From Listeria ivanovii subsp. londoniensis (GTDB lineage: Bacteria; Bacillota; Bacilli; Lactobacillales; Listeriaceae): a stretch of DNA of 64,000 nucleotides. Below are positions 49,222-59,010 of the stretch, piece by piece. The notes beneath the pieces are model-generated. The model was not told where the DNA came from. It made no database searches and saw only the letters and a program-made list of their open reading frames with translations. How positions within the stretch are numbered: the first letter of the stretch is position 1; each line of letters begins with the position of its first letter. The stretch covers positions 1,746,001 through 1,810,000 of the forward strand of contig NZ_CP009576.1 in assembly GCF_000763495.1 (NCBI RefSeq), in the 5' to 3' direction. The translations under genes and the position numbers were made by a program.

Positions 49222-49250
49222 ATTATACAGTATTTCCGCAGAATGTGAAA
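49222..49250 (-). promoter_or_regulatory. Sigma-A promoter of ytxK-ackA
   Basis: Minus-strand TTTCAC, 17 nt, TATAAT, ~40 nt before ytxK. I saw no good CcpA cre near it. Confidence 0.75.
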
Positions 49251-49331
49251 GGATTTTCTATAATAAAACAAGAATCATCTAGGGAAATCTCGTATTAGAA
49301 TTAGTACAGTTTATCTTTAGTAATAATACAG

Positions 49332-49363
49332 AAAAAAGCCCTCCTAATGAAAGGAGAGCTTTT
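49332..49363 (-). terminator. Terminator after tpx
   Basis: Minus-strand stem AAAAGCTCTCCT/AGGAGGGCTTTT followed by TT. Strong and directly after the tpx stop. Confidence 0.88.
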
Positions 49364-49366
49364 AGC

Positions 49367-49864
49367 TTAGGCGTTTTTAGCGGCTTCTATTGCTGCTTCA
49401 TAATTAGGATGATCGCTGCCTTCTAGGACCACTTCTGTGTATACAATTTCACCTGCTGCATTCACAACAAATACGGAACGAGCTAATAAGCGAAGTTCTT
49501 TCATAATCACACCATAAGCTTCCCCGAAAGAAAGATCCCGATGATCAGATAACGTAATTGCGTTTGGTAAGCCTTCTGCTGCACACCACTTCTTTTGTGC
49601 GAATGGTAGGTCAACTGAAATTGTCAAAACAACCGTATTATCTAAGTTGCTTGCTTCTTCATTAAATTTACGAGTTTGCGTCGAACAAACACTTGTATCT
49701 ATCGAAGGTACAACACTAATAAGTCTAACTTTCCCATCGTAATCCTGCAATGTTACTTCTTCTAAATCCCTATTTACAACTGTAAAGTTCGGTGCTTTAT
49801 CCCCCACTTTTCGTTCTGTACCAATTAAGGTAACTGGATTATGCTTAAATGTTACTTGAGTCAT
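49367..49864 (-). CDS. tpx: Thiol peroxidase (atypical 2-Cys peroxiredoxin)
   Basis: Reduces peroxides with thioredoxin. The peroxidatic cysteine is C60 in [15 protein letters not shown] and the resolving cysteine C94 in [13 protein letters not shown], the arrangement of the Tpx class. 165 aa is normal. Start ATG has AAAGGAGGAAG. Lies after sppA and the RDD gene and before a strong terminator. Confidence 0.97.
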   Translation of the reverse strand: MTQVTFKHNPVTLIGTERKVGDKAPNFTVVNRDLEEVTLQDYDGKVRLISVVPSIDTSVCSTQTRKFNEEASNLDNTVVLTISVDLPFAQKKWCAAEGLPNAITLSDHRDLSFGEAYGVIMKELRLLARSVFVVNAAGEIVYTEVVLEGSDHPNYEAAIEAAKNA

Positions 49865-49924
49865 TATTCTTCCTCCTTTAATTTGACGCTTCTACTTCAT
49901 TTTAAAGAAGATAATCGTTATAAG

Positions 49925-50461
49925 CTATTTTTTTGCTCCATTTGACCATTTATCATCTAATTCTAAGTAGCCACTGTGTACAACAGAAGTAGACTCAAGA
50001 AAATCAGCAATCCCTTGTTTGTTTGGCGTAAAAGCACATACTAAGTATAGGGGCCAAACCGTTTTCAAAATAAAGCGAATCGCTCCTTCACGAAATAAAA
50101 CGGTTAACCAAGATAATTTTTCCCCATTAAGTTTAATCACACGAAGTCCAAAAAGCATTTTGCCAAGTGTTTGTCCGAAAAACTTTGTTAACAAAACAAA
50201 ATAGGTTAAAAAGACAAGCGTGGTACCAATCCAGTAAATCGAGAAAAAGCTTTTGTCCATTGAAATTCCTGCGACACGGAAAATAGGATTAACGAGAATG
50301 CCAGTAATCGCCAGGATAGTAACTAAATCTACTAGATAAGCTAAAAACCGAATCCAAAAACCTGCAAAATATTGCTTTGGAATAGTGTTTTCCGGAAGTG
50401 TTTTAGGTTCGTAGTGATAGACTTGGCGTTTATTTTGAAAAGCAATATGTTCTTCGGTCAT
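49925..50461 (-). CDS. RDD-family membrane protein
   Basis: 178-aa membrane protein with the RDD pattern: FAGFWIRFLAYLVDLVTILA near residue 33 and the loop FGQTLGKMLFGLRVIKLNGE, with three membrane segments. Start placed at ATG 50461 (MTEEHIAFQN) behind GGGGGAGGGG; the longer frame would overlap sppA. In Bacillus yteJ is next to sppA (yteI) and is linked to its function, so a partnership is likely here too. Confidence 0.92.
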   Translation of the reverse strand: MTEEHIAFQNKRQVYHYEPKTLPENTIPKQYFAGFWIRFLAYLVDLVTILAITGILVNPIFRVAGISMDKSFFSIYWIGTTLVFLTYFVLLTKFFGQTLGKMLFGLRVIKLNGEKLSWLTVLFREGAIRFILKTVWPLYLVCAFTPNKQGIADFLESTSVVHSGYLELDDKWSNGAKK

Positions 50462-50480
50462 TGATTGTTCCCCTCCCCCG

Positions 50481-51494
50481 TTACTCTCCATATAAATACA
50501 TCATCCTTGGAGCTTGTAATGTTCCAGTTAATTTAATTAATTGAGTGATATCTGCATTTTGACCAGTCATTTTTTGAGTGGCTACAGAAAAGAAAGAACC
50601 AAAGCTTGTGGGCTCATCATATTGAACAACAGACGCATTAGATAACTTTTCCTCTTTTTTGAGTGCAGCCAAGGCATCTTCTTGATAACCAAATTCATCA
50701 ATCAAACCATTTGCTTTTGCTTGGCGGCCATCATAAATCCGACCATCCGCAATTTTACGAACTTGTTCTTCACTCATCCCACGACCTTTAGCCACTACTT
50801 GGACAAATTCATTATACGAGTCATCGATCATGGATTGCATAATCTTTTTCTCGTCTTCTGTCATCGGTCTCGTTGCGCTCATGATATCTTTATGGGTACC
50901 ACTTTTAATGGTGTTATCAGAAATTCCAAGTTTTTTCATTAACTCACTGTAGTCGTACCCTTGCATAATAACGCCAAGTGAGCCGGTAAGTGTTTCTTTA
51001 CTAGCAAAAATTTTGTCAGCTGGTGCGGAAATATAATACCCACCGGAAGCTGCCATACTCCCCATTGAAACATAGAATGGAATGGAACGTTCTTTTTTGA
51101 TTTGTAAAATTTTATCACGAATTTGTGCAGATTCCATTACGCCACCACCTGGTGAATTTACATATAATAGCACCCCTCTTATCGACTCATCATCACGAAT
51201 TTGCTCTAACTGATCCATGAAGAACGTATGATTATACCCAGCATCCCCGAATAAAGAACTACTTCCCCCTGTATCTTGAATCGTTCCATCAACAGATAAA
51301 ACGGCTATTTTACTTGGTCCAGCATCTTCTATAACGGTTTCTGTTAATTCATTTGTCCCTGCAAACAATGTATCAATTACCGCCATTTCTTCCTCTTCTT
51401 GATTTGCTAGTTGAGTTGATGTAACTTTCGCTAACGCACTTACAATTAAAAGCGCGAGAACGATTCCTAGTGCAATCCATCTTTTAGCATTCAT
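50481..51494 (-). CDS. sppA: Signal peptide peptidase SppA
   Basis: Membrane serine protease with a Ser/Lys dyad that degrades remnant signal peptides. N-terminal anchor at residues 6-22 (WIALGIVLALLIVSALA). Serine in SMGSMAASGGYYISAPADKI near residue 146, lysine nearby downstream in GTHKDIMS. NSPGGGVMESAQ is the oxyanion region. 337 aa. Forms a unit with the RDD gene. Confidence 0.95.
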   Translation of the reverse strand: MNAKRWIALGIVLALLIVSALAKVTSTQLANQEEEEMAVIDTLFAGTNELTETVIEDAGPSKIAVLSVDGTIQDTGGSSSLFGDAGYNHTFFMDQLEQIRDDESIRGVLLYVNSPGGGVMESAQIRDKILQIKKERSIPFYVSMGSMAASGGYYISAPADKIFASKETLTGSLGVIMQGYDYSELMKKLGISDNTIKSGTHKDIMSATRPMTEDEKKIMQSMIDDSYNEFVQVVAKGRGMSEEQVRKIADGRIYDGRQAKANGLIDEFGYQEDALAALKKEEKLSNASVVQYDEPTSFGSFFSVATQKMTGQNADITQLIKLTGTLQAPRMMYLYGE

Positions 51495-51527
51495 TAAATT
51501 CTCCCCTTTTTCATTTAAGATACTGTA

Positions 51528-51556
51528 ATAATACCAGTCTCGTTTATTTTGTACAA
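51528..51556 (-). promoter_or_regulatory. Sigma-A promoter of sppA
   Basis: Minus-strand TTGTAC, 17 nt, TATTAT with extended TGG, ~35 nt before sppA. Confidence 0.65.
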
Positions 51557-51622
51557 ATTTCTATTCTAATTGTGCTTCATTTCACTTTTTTCTGGATGAA
51601 GAAAGAAATTGCCTCTAAGTCA

Positions 51623-51631
51623 TGTTATAAT
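51623..51631 (+). promoter_or_regulatory. Extended -10 promoter of nadK
   Basis: TGTTATAAT, ~43 nt before the nadK start at 51674. Confidence 0.55.
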
Positions 51632-51673
51632 AAGTTTGTTGATTTAAAAATGTATTCTGGAGGGACAACTAAC

Positions 51674-52477
51674 ATGGCAAAAACTATTTTTTATTTTTCC
51701 TATCGAAAAACAGAAGAACTGCATGCAAAAGCAAAAGAATTAAAGAAAATTACAACTGACAACGGTTATGAACTAACGGATGACTATCAAAAAGCAAACG
51801 TTATTATTAGTATCGGTGGCGATGGTGCTTTCCTTAAATCCGTCAGAGAAACTGATTTCCGTCAAGATTGTTTATATGCTGGGATTGCATTAACAGAGCA
51901 ATTAGGCCAATACTGCGATTTCCATATTAATCAATTAGATGAAATTATTAAAGCAGCAATAGAAGATCGCTGGTTAGTTCGTCGTTACCCGACGATTTAT
52001 GGAACAGTTAATAACACCAAAGCATTTTATGTATTAAATGAATTTAACATCCGTTCTTCTATCATTCGTACACTAACAATGGATCTTTATATTAATGACT
52101 CTCACTTTGAAACTTTCCGCGGTGATGGTATGGTTATTTCTACACCAACCGGAAGTACAGCATATAACAAATCAGTGAACGGTTCGATTGTTGATCCATT
52201 ACTCCCTTCAATGCAAGTAAGTGAACTCGCTTCCATTAATAACAACAAATTCCGGACATTAGGCTCTTCTTTCATTCTTAGTCCAAAACGTAAATTACGA
52301 ATCGAAATCTCTTCAGAAGAGGGAAACAATGAATTTCCAATGATTGGAATGGACAGTGAAGCATTAAGCATTCAACATGTTCATGAAGTGAATTTGGAAG
52401 TTGGCGACCGCTTTATCAATATTATCAAATTACCTAAAAATTCATTCTGGGACAAAGTAAAACGTAATTTCTTATAA
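51674..52477 (+). CDS. nadK: NAD kinase
   Basis: Phosphorylates NAD to NADP. Start at ATG 51674 (MAKTIFYFSYRKTEEL, 267 aa) with GGAGGGACAAC upstream; the longer frame would begin upstream of the promoter. GGDGAFLKSV near residue 50 is the NAD-kinase GGDG motif, and TPTGSTAYNKSVNGS near 156 is the second signature. Listeria has two NAD kinases; this is the shorter type. Ends at a terminator shared with argF. Confidence 0.95.
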   Translation: MAKTIFYFSYRKTEELHAKAKELKKITTDNGYELTDDYQKANVIISIGGDGAFLKSVRETDFRQDCLYAGIALTEQLGQYCDFHINQLDEIIKAAIEDRWLVRRYPTIYGTVNNTKAFYVLNEFNIRSSIIRTLTMDLYINDSHFETFRGDGMVISTPTGSTAYNKSVNGSIVDPLLPSMQVSELASINNNKFRTLGSSFILSPKRKLRIEISSEEGNNEFPMIGMDSEALSIQHVHEVNLEVGDRFINIIKLPKNSFWDKVKRNFL

Positions 52478-52481
52478 AAAG

Positions 52482-52515
52482 AAACAGTCTGGCCAAGCTC
52501 GGCCAGACTGTTTTT
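52482..52515. terminator. Bidirectional terminator between nadK and argF
   Basis: Perfect 13-bp stem AAACAGTCTGGCC/GGCCAGACTGTTT with loop AAGCTC, with T-runs on both strands. The argF stop codon falls in its plus-strand tail. Confidence 0.93.
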
Positions 52516-53464
52516 ATGTTGCTTCTAATATAGCTGCGAGTAATGCTTTTTGCGCGTGTAGTCGATTTCCTGCTTGCTGATAAATAACCGAATGTTCCCC
52601 GTCGATAATTTCCGCTGTCACTTCTTCTTCCCTGTGTGCCGGTAAGCAATGTAAAAAATGATAATCTGATTTCGCATATGTTACTAATTCTGCATTCACT
52701 TGGTATTTTTCACCAAAGTCCATTAACCTTTTTGCGTTCTCCTCTTCTTGCCCCATGCTCGTCCAAACATCGGTATAAATAAAGTCAGCATCCATCACTG
52801 CAAGTTTTGGGTCCTCGGTAATAAAAATTTTACCCCCTGTTTCTGCTGCTAATTTTTGTGCAGTTAACAGTATCTCTTCATCTACCTCATATCCTTTTGG
52901 CATTGCCAGACTCATATCTAAGCCGACCATCGCACCAGCTATAAGTAAAGAATGGCAAACATTGTTTCCATCTCCAATATAAGCTAGCTTCACTCCATTA
53001 AATTGATCTTTCCATTCATAAATCGTCATTAAATCCGCGAGCGCTTGGCAAGGATGATGTAAATCCGTTAATCCGTTGATAATCGGAATCTCCGCGTGTA
53101 GTGCAAGTTCTTCTACCTTGTGATGGTTAAAAGTTCGAATCATAATAGCATCAATATATTCTGACATCACGTGAGCAGTGTCTTTGATTGGTTCCCCGCG
53201 ACCAATTTGTAATTCTTTTGAGCTCATAACAATCGCTTGTCCCCCAAGCTGCAATATCCCCGCTTCAAAAGAAACCCTGGTTCTTGTCGAAGGTTTGTCA
53301 AAAATCATCCCTAATATTTTCCCGCTTAAAATATGACTGTAATGAGCCGGATTCGTTTTCATCAAAACTGCATGCTCAATCATCTCTTTTATTTCAGCTT
53401 TATTCCATTCCAGCAAACTCAGCATGTCTTTTCCAAAAGTATTCGTTTTCGTATCCACTTTCAT
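52514..53464 (-). CDS. argF: Ornithine carbamoyltransferase
   Basis: Makes citrulline from ornithine and carbamoyl phosphate. Carbamoyl phosphate loop [12 protein letters not shown] near residue 54, [12 protein letters not shown] near 132, and [12 protein letters not shown] near 267. 316 aa. Overlaps argD by 4 nt and closes the arg operon. Confidence 0.96.
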   Translation of the reverse strand: MKVDTKTNTFGKDMLSLLEWNKAEIKEMIEHAVLMKTNPAHYSHILSGKILGMIFDKPSTRTRVSFEAGILQLGGQAIVMSSKELQIGRGEPIKDTAHVMSEYIDAIMIRTFNHHKVEELALHAEIPIINGLTDLHHPCQALADLMTIYEWKDQFNGVKLAYIGDGNNVCHSLLIAGAMVGLDMSLAMPKGYEVDEEILLTAQKLAAETGGKIFITEDPKLAVMDADFIYTDVWTSMGQEEENAKRLMDFGEKYQVNAELVTYAKSDYHFLHCLPAHREEEVTAEIIDGEHSVIYQQAGNRLHAQKALLAAILEAT

Positions 53465-54624
53465 CCCTCTTCACTCCCAATCAATTGATTTTCTAAAACC
53501 TTTTCAAGTAAATTCGCAGCTTGATTCATTTCCGCATAACTTACTGTTAACGGCGGCAAAATTCGAAGGACATTGGATCCAGCTGTAAGTATGAGCAATC
53601 CTTGATCCATCAGGTTATTTACAATCAAATCTGCACGACAGACCACTTCTATACCAATAAGAAATCCTTCCCCACGAATACTCGTTACACTTGCTAAATT
53701 AGCACATTTTACTTCTAATAAATCTCTGAAATACTCCGATTTTGCTTGTACTTCTTCTAAAAAACTTGGCTGCTTTACAGTCATTAAAACTTCTTTTGCT
53801 GCTGCAAGCGCAATTTTATTCCCGCCAAAAGTAGAACCATGACTTCCAGGTCCAAAAGCGCCACTAAGTTTTGATTTCCCAATCATCGCTCCAATTGGCA
53901 GGCCATTTCCTAGCCCTTTTGCTAAAGTAAAAATATCTGGATCCAAGCCAATATGCTGATAACTATAAAGAGCACCCGTCCGGCCAAGTCCTGTTTGTAC
54001 TTCATCAATAATTAATAATGCACCCACTTTTTTACATAATCGCTGAACTTCAAGCAACCATGCTGCACTTGCAGGAATAACGCCACCTTCTCCTTGAATA
54101 ATTTCCAGCATCACAGCAGCTGTATTTTCATCAATCGCTGTTTGAAATGATGTTATATCATTAAACGGAATATATGTAAAACCTGGTACAAGGCCACCGA
54201 ATCCTTGATGAATTTTTGCTTGAGCAGTTGCTGACATGGAACCAAAAGTCCGGCCATGAAATGATTTTTCAAACGTGATGATTTTCTCTTTTCCTGTATA
54301 TTTTCTTGCCAACTTTAACGCTGCTTCATTTGCTTCTGTTCCGCTATTACAAAAAAATACTAATCTATCTTCCTCGCCAACAATCAGTTCAGCAACATTA
54401 TCTTGTAAAGTAGATTCATATAAATTTGATGTATGCCAAATATTCGCCAATTGTATTTGGATTGCAGCAGTAACGTTTTCCGGACAATGTCCTAAATTAC
54501 AAACGGCAATCCCACTTGTGAAATCAAGATATTCTTCTCCCGTTTTAGCTGTAACGACTGTTCCTTTCCCTTGGACTAAATCAACAGGGAATCTAGTATA
54601 TGTCGGAAAAATATGTTGCATCAT
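53461..54624 (-). CDS. argD: Acetylornithine aminotransferase
   Basis: PLP transaminase making N-acetylornithine. PLP lysine lies in [15 protein letters not shown] near residue 237 and the phosphate-binding region is [17 protein letters not shown]. 387 aa. Overlaps argB (by 4 nt) and argF (by 4 nt). Two adjacent ATGs offer starts at 54624 and 54621. Confidence 0.96.
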   Translation of the reverse strand: MMQHIFPTYTRFPVDLVQGKGTVVTAKTGEEYLDFTSGIAVCNLGHCPENVTAAIQIQLANIWHTSNLYESTLQDNVAELIVGEEDRLVFFCNSGTEANEAALKLARKYTGKEKIITFEKSFHGRTFGSMSATAQAKIHQGFGGLVPGFTYIPFNDITSFQTAIDENTAAVMLEIIQGEGGVIPASAAWLLEVQRLCKKVGALLIIDEVQTGLGRTGALYSYQHIGLDPDIFTLAKGLGNGLPIGAMIGKSKLSGAFGPGSHGSTFGGNKIALAAAKEVLMTVKQPSFLEEVQAKSEYFRDLLEVKCANLASVTSIRGEGFLIGIEVVCRADLIVNNLMDQGLLILTAGSNVLRILPPLTVSYAEMNQAANLLEKVLENQLIGSEEG

Positions 54625-55367
54625 ATCACCACCTTACTTATTTTAGTCCCCATTGTTGAAAGTGAATCTGTAATAATTACTTGATGAACCCCATTTTCCA
54701 CGGCAAATGCAGCACTTGCTAGCTTTGGAATCATTCCACCCTTTATTACGCCGGTTGTTTGCAGTTGCTCCATATCTGAGCTAGCTATCTCAGCCAATAT
54801 TTCAGAGCCATTTCGCACACCAGGGACATCCGTTAAGAGATAAAGAGCCTCTGCCTTTAGCGCACTTGCTACTTCACAAGCCACCGTATCTGCATTCACA
54901 TTTAACCAGTGGTATTCTTTATTCATCCCAAGTGGCGCAATAACTGTGACTATATTTTTCCCAAGTAGCTGTTCTATTAAAGTTGTTTTTACTTTGATAA
55001 TCTCACCGACAAGCCCGAGTTCACTATCACTTGCTTGCATAGCTTCAAGTAAACCAGTATCACCAGCATTCAAACCAATTACCGTGATTCCCCGTTTTTG
55101 AAAAGCGGTTGTAATCATCGGCTGAACTTGGCCAATTAACACCATCTTAGTAACTTCCAAAGCAGCTGGAGTTGTTATTCGCAACCCGTTTTTTGTTTCT
55201 ACAGGAATTTCCATTGCTTGCATCATTTTTGTTACGTAATGACCACCACCATGAACAATAACTATTTTCTTTCCGTCTAATTGCCATTTAGTGATTTGTT
55301 CAAAGAATGCTTCTGTCAAATTGTCACTTGCTACTCCACCTAATTTGATGACAATCGTATTTTTCAT
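54621..55367 (-). CDS. argB: Acetylglutamate kinase
   Basis: Phosphorylates N-acetylglutamate. GGVASDN and [12 protein letters not shown] near the N-terminus and [18 protein letters not shown] near 170 match the amino-acid kinase family. 248 aa, short arginine-insensitive type without the N-terminal helix. Follows argJ by 13 nt. Confidence 0.96.
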   Translation of the reverse strand: MKNTIVIKLGGVASDNLTEAFFEQITKWQLDGKKIVIVHGGGHYVTKMMQAMEIPVETKNGLRITTPAALEVTKMVLIGQVQPMITTAFQKRGITVIGLNAGDTGLLEAMQASDSELGLVGEIIKVKTTLIEQLLGKNIVTVIAPLGMNKEYHWLNVNADTVACEVASALKAEALYLLTDVPGVRNGSEILAEIASSDMEQLQTTGVIKGGMIPKLASAAFAVENGVHQVIITDSLSTMGTKISKVVI

Positions 55368-55380
55368 CCGCCTTCACTCC

Positions 55381-56580
55381 TTATGTCCGGTAACAAGCAT
55401 TAATTTTGACATATTCATAACTTAAATCGCATCCCCAGGCTGTTCCTGACTCAAGGCCGATATGCAAGTCAACTTCAATAACAATATGCTCTTCTTCTAA
55501 ATACTCATCCAGTACTTGTTGATTAAAAATCGTTTGGCTACTATGATTTAAAATTTCAATACCACCGATTTTGATGGTAATATTATCTGGAGCAAATCGA
55601 CCTCCGGAATAGCCTATCGCACAAATAATTCTTCCCCAGTTACCATCACCTCCAAAAGCGGCTGTTTTAACTAAGCTAGAGGAAACAATTTTTTTGGCGA
55701 TCATTCGCGCATCCTCTGTTTTTGTCGCTCCATTTACCTGCACTTCGATAAGCTTTGTAGCCCCTTCTCCATCTCGAGCAATACTTTTGGCTAAATGTTC
55801 TGTCACCGCTTGAAACATTGTTACAAATTTTTCCCAGTCAGCCGTTCCTTCTTGAATTATTTGGTTTTCTGCACAACCATTTGCCATCACTACGACCATA
55901 TCATTTGTGGATGTATCCCCATCAACTGTTATTTGATTGAATGTTTTGTCTACTTTTATTTTTAATAATTTTTGCAATAATTTAGCTGGAACGGCTGCAT
56001 CCGTCGTTATAAAAGCAAGCATCGTTGCCATATTAGGATGAATCATTCCCGAACCTTTTGCGACACCAGACATCGTCACTGTTTTTCCACTTAACTCGAT
56101 TTGAAAGGTAATTTGCTTTTGAAACGTATCTGTTGTCAAAATAGCTTCTTCAAAATCAGCTGCATTTCCAGATTGTTTTTCGAGCATATCGATACCAGCC
56201 ATGATTTTATCCATCGGTAACGTATCTCCAATAATCCCAGTAGAAGCCACTGCCACTGATTCAACAGGAATCTGCAAATTTTCTGCTGTTTTAGCACGCA
56301 TCGTTAGCGCATCGAGCATCCCTTGGTTACCAGTACAAGCATTCGCGTTTCCACTATTCACAATAATGGCTTGTAATTTAGCATCACTAGCCAATGAATC
56401 TTTTGTCACAAAAATTGGCGCTGCTTGCATTTGGTTCATTGTATAGACAGCGGCTGATTCTGCTGGCACTTCTGAGTATATCCAGCCAATGTCATTTCTT
56501 TTTCTCTTTAATCCAGCATGTTTTCCGTCTGCATAAAAACCTTTTGGTGAGGCAATGTTACCTTTTATTTGTTCCATCAT
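55381..56580 (-). CDS. argJ: Bifunctional ornithine acetyltransferase / N-acetylglutamate synthase
   Basis: Transfers acetyl from acetylornithine to glutamate and can start the cycle with acetyl-CoA. It is made as a precursor that cuts itself at the Ala-Thr bond in [10 protein letters not shown] near residues 180-190, giving alpha and beta chains. 399 aa. Start at one of two consecutive ATGs behind AAGGGGAAG. Confidence 0.96.
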   Translation of the reverse strand: MMEQIKGNIASPKGFYADGKHAGLKRKRNDIGWIYSEVPAESAAVYTMNQMQAAPIFVTKDSLASDAKLQAIIVNSGNANACTGNQGMLDALTMRAKTAENLQIPVESVAVASTGIIGDTLPMDKIMAGIDMLEKQSGNAADFEEAILTTDTFQKQITFQIELSGKTVTMSGVAKGSGMIHPNMATMLAFITTDAAVPAKLLQKLLKIKVDKTFNQITVDGDTSTNDMVVVMANGCAENQIIQEGTADWEKFVTMFQAVTEHLAKSIARDGEGATKLIEVQVNGATKTEDARMIAKKIVSSSLVKTAAFGGDGNWGRIICAIGYSGGRFAPDNITIKIGGIEILNHSSQTIFNQQVLDEYLEEEHIVIEVDLHIGLESGTAWGCDLSYEYVKINACYRT

Positions 56581-56592
56581 ATTCTTCCCCTT

Positions 56593-57624
56593 TCACGGAT
56601 AAACTGGGATAAAGTTTAATCCATCACTTTCAGCAAAATTAGCGATAATGTTTAAGTTTTGAATTGCTTGGCCAGCTGCTCCCTTTACTAAATTATCAAT
56701 AACAGAAACGATAGTAATTGTATTGGTTTTTTCATTATAAGCAAGCCCAATATCGCAATAATTAGATGCAATTACTTGTTTAATAGTTGGGTAGCAATCT
56801 TCTGGCTGGATGCGGACAAATGGCGAATTTTCGTATGTCGTCGTGTAGAGGGTATGTAATTGTTTTTTTGTCATCAGCTTTTTGGGTTTTACGTAGATAG
56901 TTGTGAAGATTCCTCTTGTGATAGGAATTAATGATGTAGAAAACTGAATGGCCGGAATACGCTCATCCCAGCTATTTAACTGTTGCATAATTTCCGGAAT
57001 ATGTTGATGCGCATTCATCTTGTAAAGCGTCATATTTTCATTTGTTTCTGTAAAGTGAGTGTTTGCTGAAGGTGCTTTTCCCGCTCCTGAAATGCCTGAT
57101 TTGCCATCTACAATAATTGATGTTGGTTCGATCAACTGATTTTTCACGAGTGGAGCTAAACCAAGTAATGTGGCCGTTGCATAACAACCTGGATTGGCAA
57201 TAAAAGTAGCTGATGTATTTGTTTGGAATTCAGCTAAACCATATACTGCCTTTGTTAAATAACTCTCTGGTGCCGCACTTTTTCCATACCATTTTTCATA
57301 AATTTGACCGTTTTTTAAACGAAAATCTCCGGATAAATCAATAACATTTAAGCCTGCTTCGACGTAAGGAGCTGCGATATCTTTTGAAATACCGGATGGC
57401 GTGGCAAGAAAAACTGTTTCGCTTTTATTGATAATTTCTGCCGGATTTATCTGATTTAAGGGGCTAGACTCTAGATTTTTTAAATGTGGATAAAAGTCAG
57501 CCAATGTTTCTGTTTGTGTAGAAAAGCTATGTAACGACGCAATGTCAATGAGCGGATGCTGATGAAGTAAACGAATTAACTCCAAACCACCATATCCTGT
57601 CGCCCCAATTATCGAAACTTTCAT
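56593..57624 (-). CDS. argC: N-acetyl-gamma-glutamyl-phosphate reductase
   Basis: NADPH-dependent reductase. NADP motif IGATGYGGLELIRLL is at residues 6-20, the catalytic cysteine lies in ANPGCYATATLLGLAP near 147, and a histidine in KMNAHQHIPEI near 207. 343 aa. First gene of argC-J-B-D-F, with an excellent promoter upstream. Confidence 0.97.
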   Translation of the reverse strand: MKVSIIGATGYGGLELIRLLHQHPLIDIASLHSFSTQTETLADFYPHLKNLESSPLNQINPAEIINKSETVFLATPSGISKDIAAPYVEAGLNVIDLSGDFRLKNGQIYEKWYGKSAAPESYLTKAVYGLAEFQTNTSATFIANPGCYATATLLGLAPLVKNQLIEPTSIIVDGKSGISGAGKAPSANTHFTETNENMTLYKMNAHQHIPEIMQQLNSWDERIPAIQFSTSLIPITRGIFTTIYVKPKKLMTKKQLHTLYTTTYENSPFVRIQPEDCYPTIKQVIASNYCDIGLAYNEKTNTITIVSVIDNLVKGAAGQAIQNLNIIANFAESDGLNFIPVYP

Positions 57625-57661
57625 CCTAACCCCTCCCGTTAATTATTAAATGATACTTTTC

Positions 57662-57690
57662 ATTATAATCATGTATATTTATAATGTCAA
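57662..57690 (-). promoter_or_regulatory. Promoter of the arginine operon
   Basis: Minus-strand TTGACA, 17 nt, TATAAT, near-consensus, ~40 nt before argC. Such a strong promoter suggests control by a repressor; ArgR-box-like sequences lie just upstream. Confidence 0.9.
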
Positions 57691-57711
57691 ATGGTTTTTT
57701 ATTAATAATAA

Positions 57712-57758
57712 AAACTGTTTTATGCATAAAAACGAATAAAAAATGAATATTATATACA
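57712..57758. promoter_or_regulatory. Possible ArgR (ARG-box) region
   Basis: Two AT-rich imperfect palindromes resembling the ARG box TGAAT-N4-ATTCA: TGAATATTATATAC and ATGCATAAAAACGAATAA. They lie upstream of the argC -35. The match is loose in such AT-rich DNA. Confidence 0.3.
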
Positions 57759-57797
57759 AAAAAACGTTCACCCTAATAAAAAGGATAAACGTTTTTT
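57758..57797 (-). terminator. Terminator after thiI
   Basis: Minus-strand stem AAAAACGTTTATCCT/AGGGTGAACGTTTTT (mismatched centre) then TT. Separates thiI from the arg promoter. Confidence 0.75.
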
Positions 57798-59009
57798 TTA
57801 AAATAAATCGGCAAACTCATCTTTTACTTGTTCTGTTTCTGCAATATTGACAGAAATGGTTTCGATATTATCGATTGCTTTGCTTATTAATGAATCAAAA
57901 TCAGTGAAGCTTTCATAATGCTCGATTTTATCAAGTTTTGGTTTTGTTTTTGGAGATGGTGGTGTGAAAATCGTACAGCAATCTTCAAATGGCTGTACTG
58001 ACAAATTATAGGTATCTATTTTTTGCGCGATTTGAATGATTTCATTTTTGTCCATTGAAACTACTGGACGAATAATGGGTGTTGCGGTTACTGCATTAAT
58101 TGCTAGCATACTCTCTAGTGTTTGGCTAGCAACTTGTCCTAAGCTTTCACCGTTCACAATTGCAAGGCCATTTCTCTTGCGGCGAAGTTTCTCGGTAATT
58201 CGGAGCATCATTCGGCGAGTAACAGTCATTATAACGCTTTCCGGTATTTGCTGTTTGATGACTTCTTGAATTTCAGTAAATGGGACAATATGCATCTGTA
58301 CTTGTCCGCTGTATTTAGCAAGTTTTGCTGCTAAGTCAATCGCTTTTTGCTTTGCCTGTTCACTTGTGTATGGTGGACTATGGAAGTGAACTGCTTCGAT
58401 TTCCACGCCACGTTTTTGTGCTAAATAACCAGCAACTGGACTATCAATTCCACCTGATAACATTAACATCGCGCGACCAGATGAACCAACCGGAAGTCCA
58501 GCTGCGCCAAGAATTGTTCGACACGATAGAAATACTCCCTCTTTTCGAACATCGATGGTTAACTTCACATCAGGATCCTTCACATTAACTGTTAAATCAG
58601 CTATATTTTGAAGCACATGAGCGCCAATTTCTTGATTTATTTCGTTTGAATCTAGCGGGAATTCACGGTGGCTTCTTCTTGCTGCCACTTTAAAAGTCCC
58701 ATTTTCTTCATGCGCATCTTGGACTAAAGCAAGTGCTGCTTTTTTCACTTCTTCTAAATCCAAATCCACTCGAACCGCTGGACTGAAAGATTGAATACCA
58801 AAAATAGGTTTTAAACGTTCTTCTGCAAGGTGATAATCTGCGCCATTTAAAATAATATACATCCGGTCACGTTCGCCGTGAATTCTTACTTCCGGCAAAT
58901 CTTTCATTGCTCGTTTCACGTTTTGAGCTAGTTTTGTGACAAATTGTTTTCTGTTTCTTCCTTTTGTAGATAACTCTCCGTATCTAATTAACATACGATC
59001 AAATTCCAA
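57798..59009 (-). CDS. thiI: tRNA 4-thiouridine synthetase ThiI
   Basis: Adenylates U8 of tRNA for sulfur insertion and serves thiazole synthesis. Order: N-terminal ferredoxin-like plus THUMP domain (to ~165), PP-loop SGGIDSPVAGYLAQKRG near 184, then the C-terminal domain. No rhodanese domain, as usual in Firmicutes (403 aa). Starts with TTG one base after the NifS-like gene, its sulfur donor partner. Confidence 0.95.
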   Translation of the reverse strand: MEFDRMLIRYGELSTKGRNRKQFVTKLAQNVKRAMKDLPEVRIHGERDRMYIILNGADYHLAEERLKPIFGIQSFSPAVRVDLDLEEVKKAALALVQDAHEENGTFKVAARRSHREFPLDSNEINQEIGAHVLQNIADLTVNVKDPDVKLTIDVRKEGVFLSCRTILGAAGLPVGSSGRAMLMLSGGIDSPVAGYLAQKRGVEIEAVHFHSPPYTSEQAKQKAIDLAAKLAKYSGQVQMHIVPFTEIQEVIKQQIPESVIMTVTRRMMLRITEKLRRKRNGLAIVNGESLGQVASQTLESMLAINAVTATPIIRPVVSMDKNEIIQIAQKIDTYNLSVQPFEDCCTIFTPPSPKTKPKLDKIEHYESFTDFDSLISKAIDNIETISVNIAETEQVKDEFADLF

Positions 59010-59010
59010 T

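Noticed and set aside
52514-57624. Arginine genes as a possible horizontally acquired cluster
   Set aside because: Gene order argC-J-B-D-F is the normal Bacillales arrangement and composition matches the surroundings.
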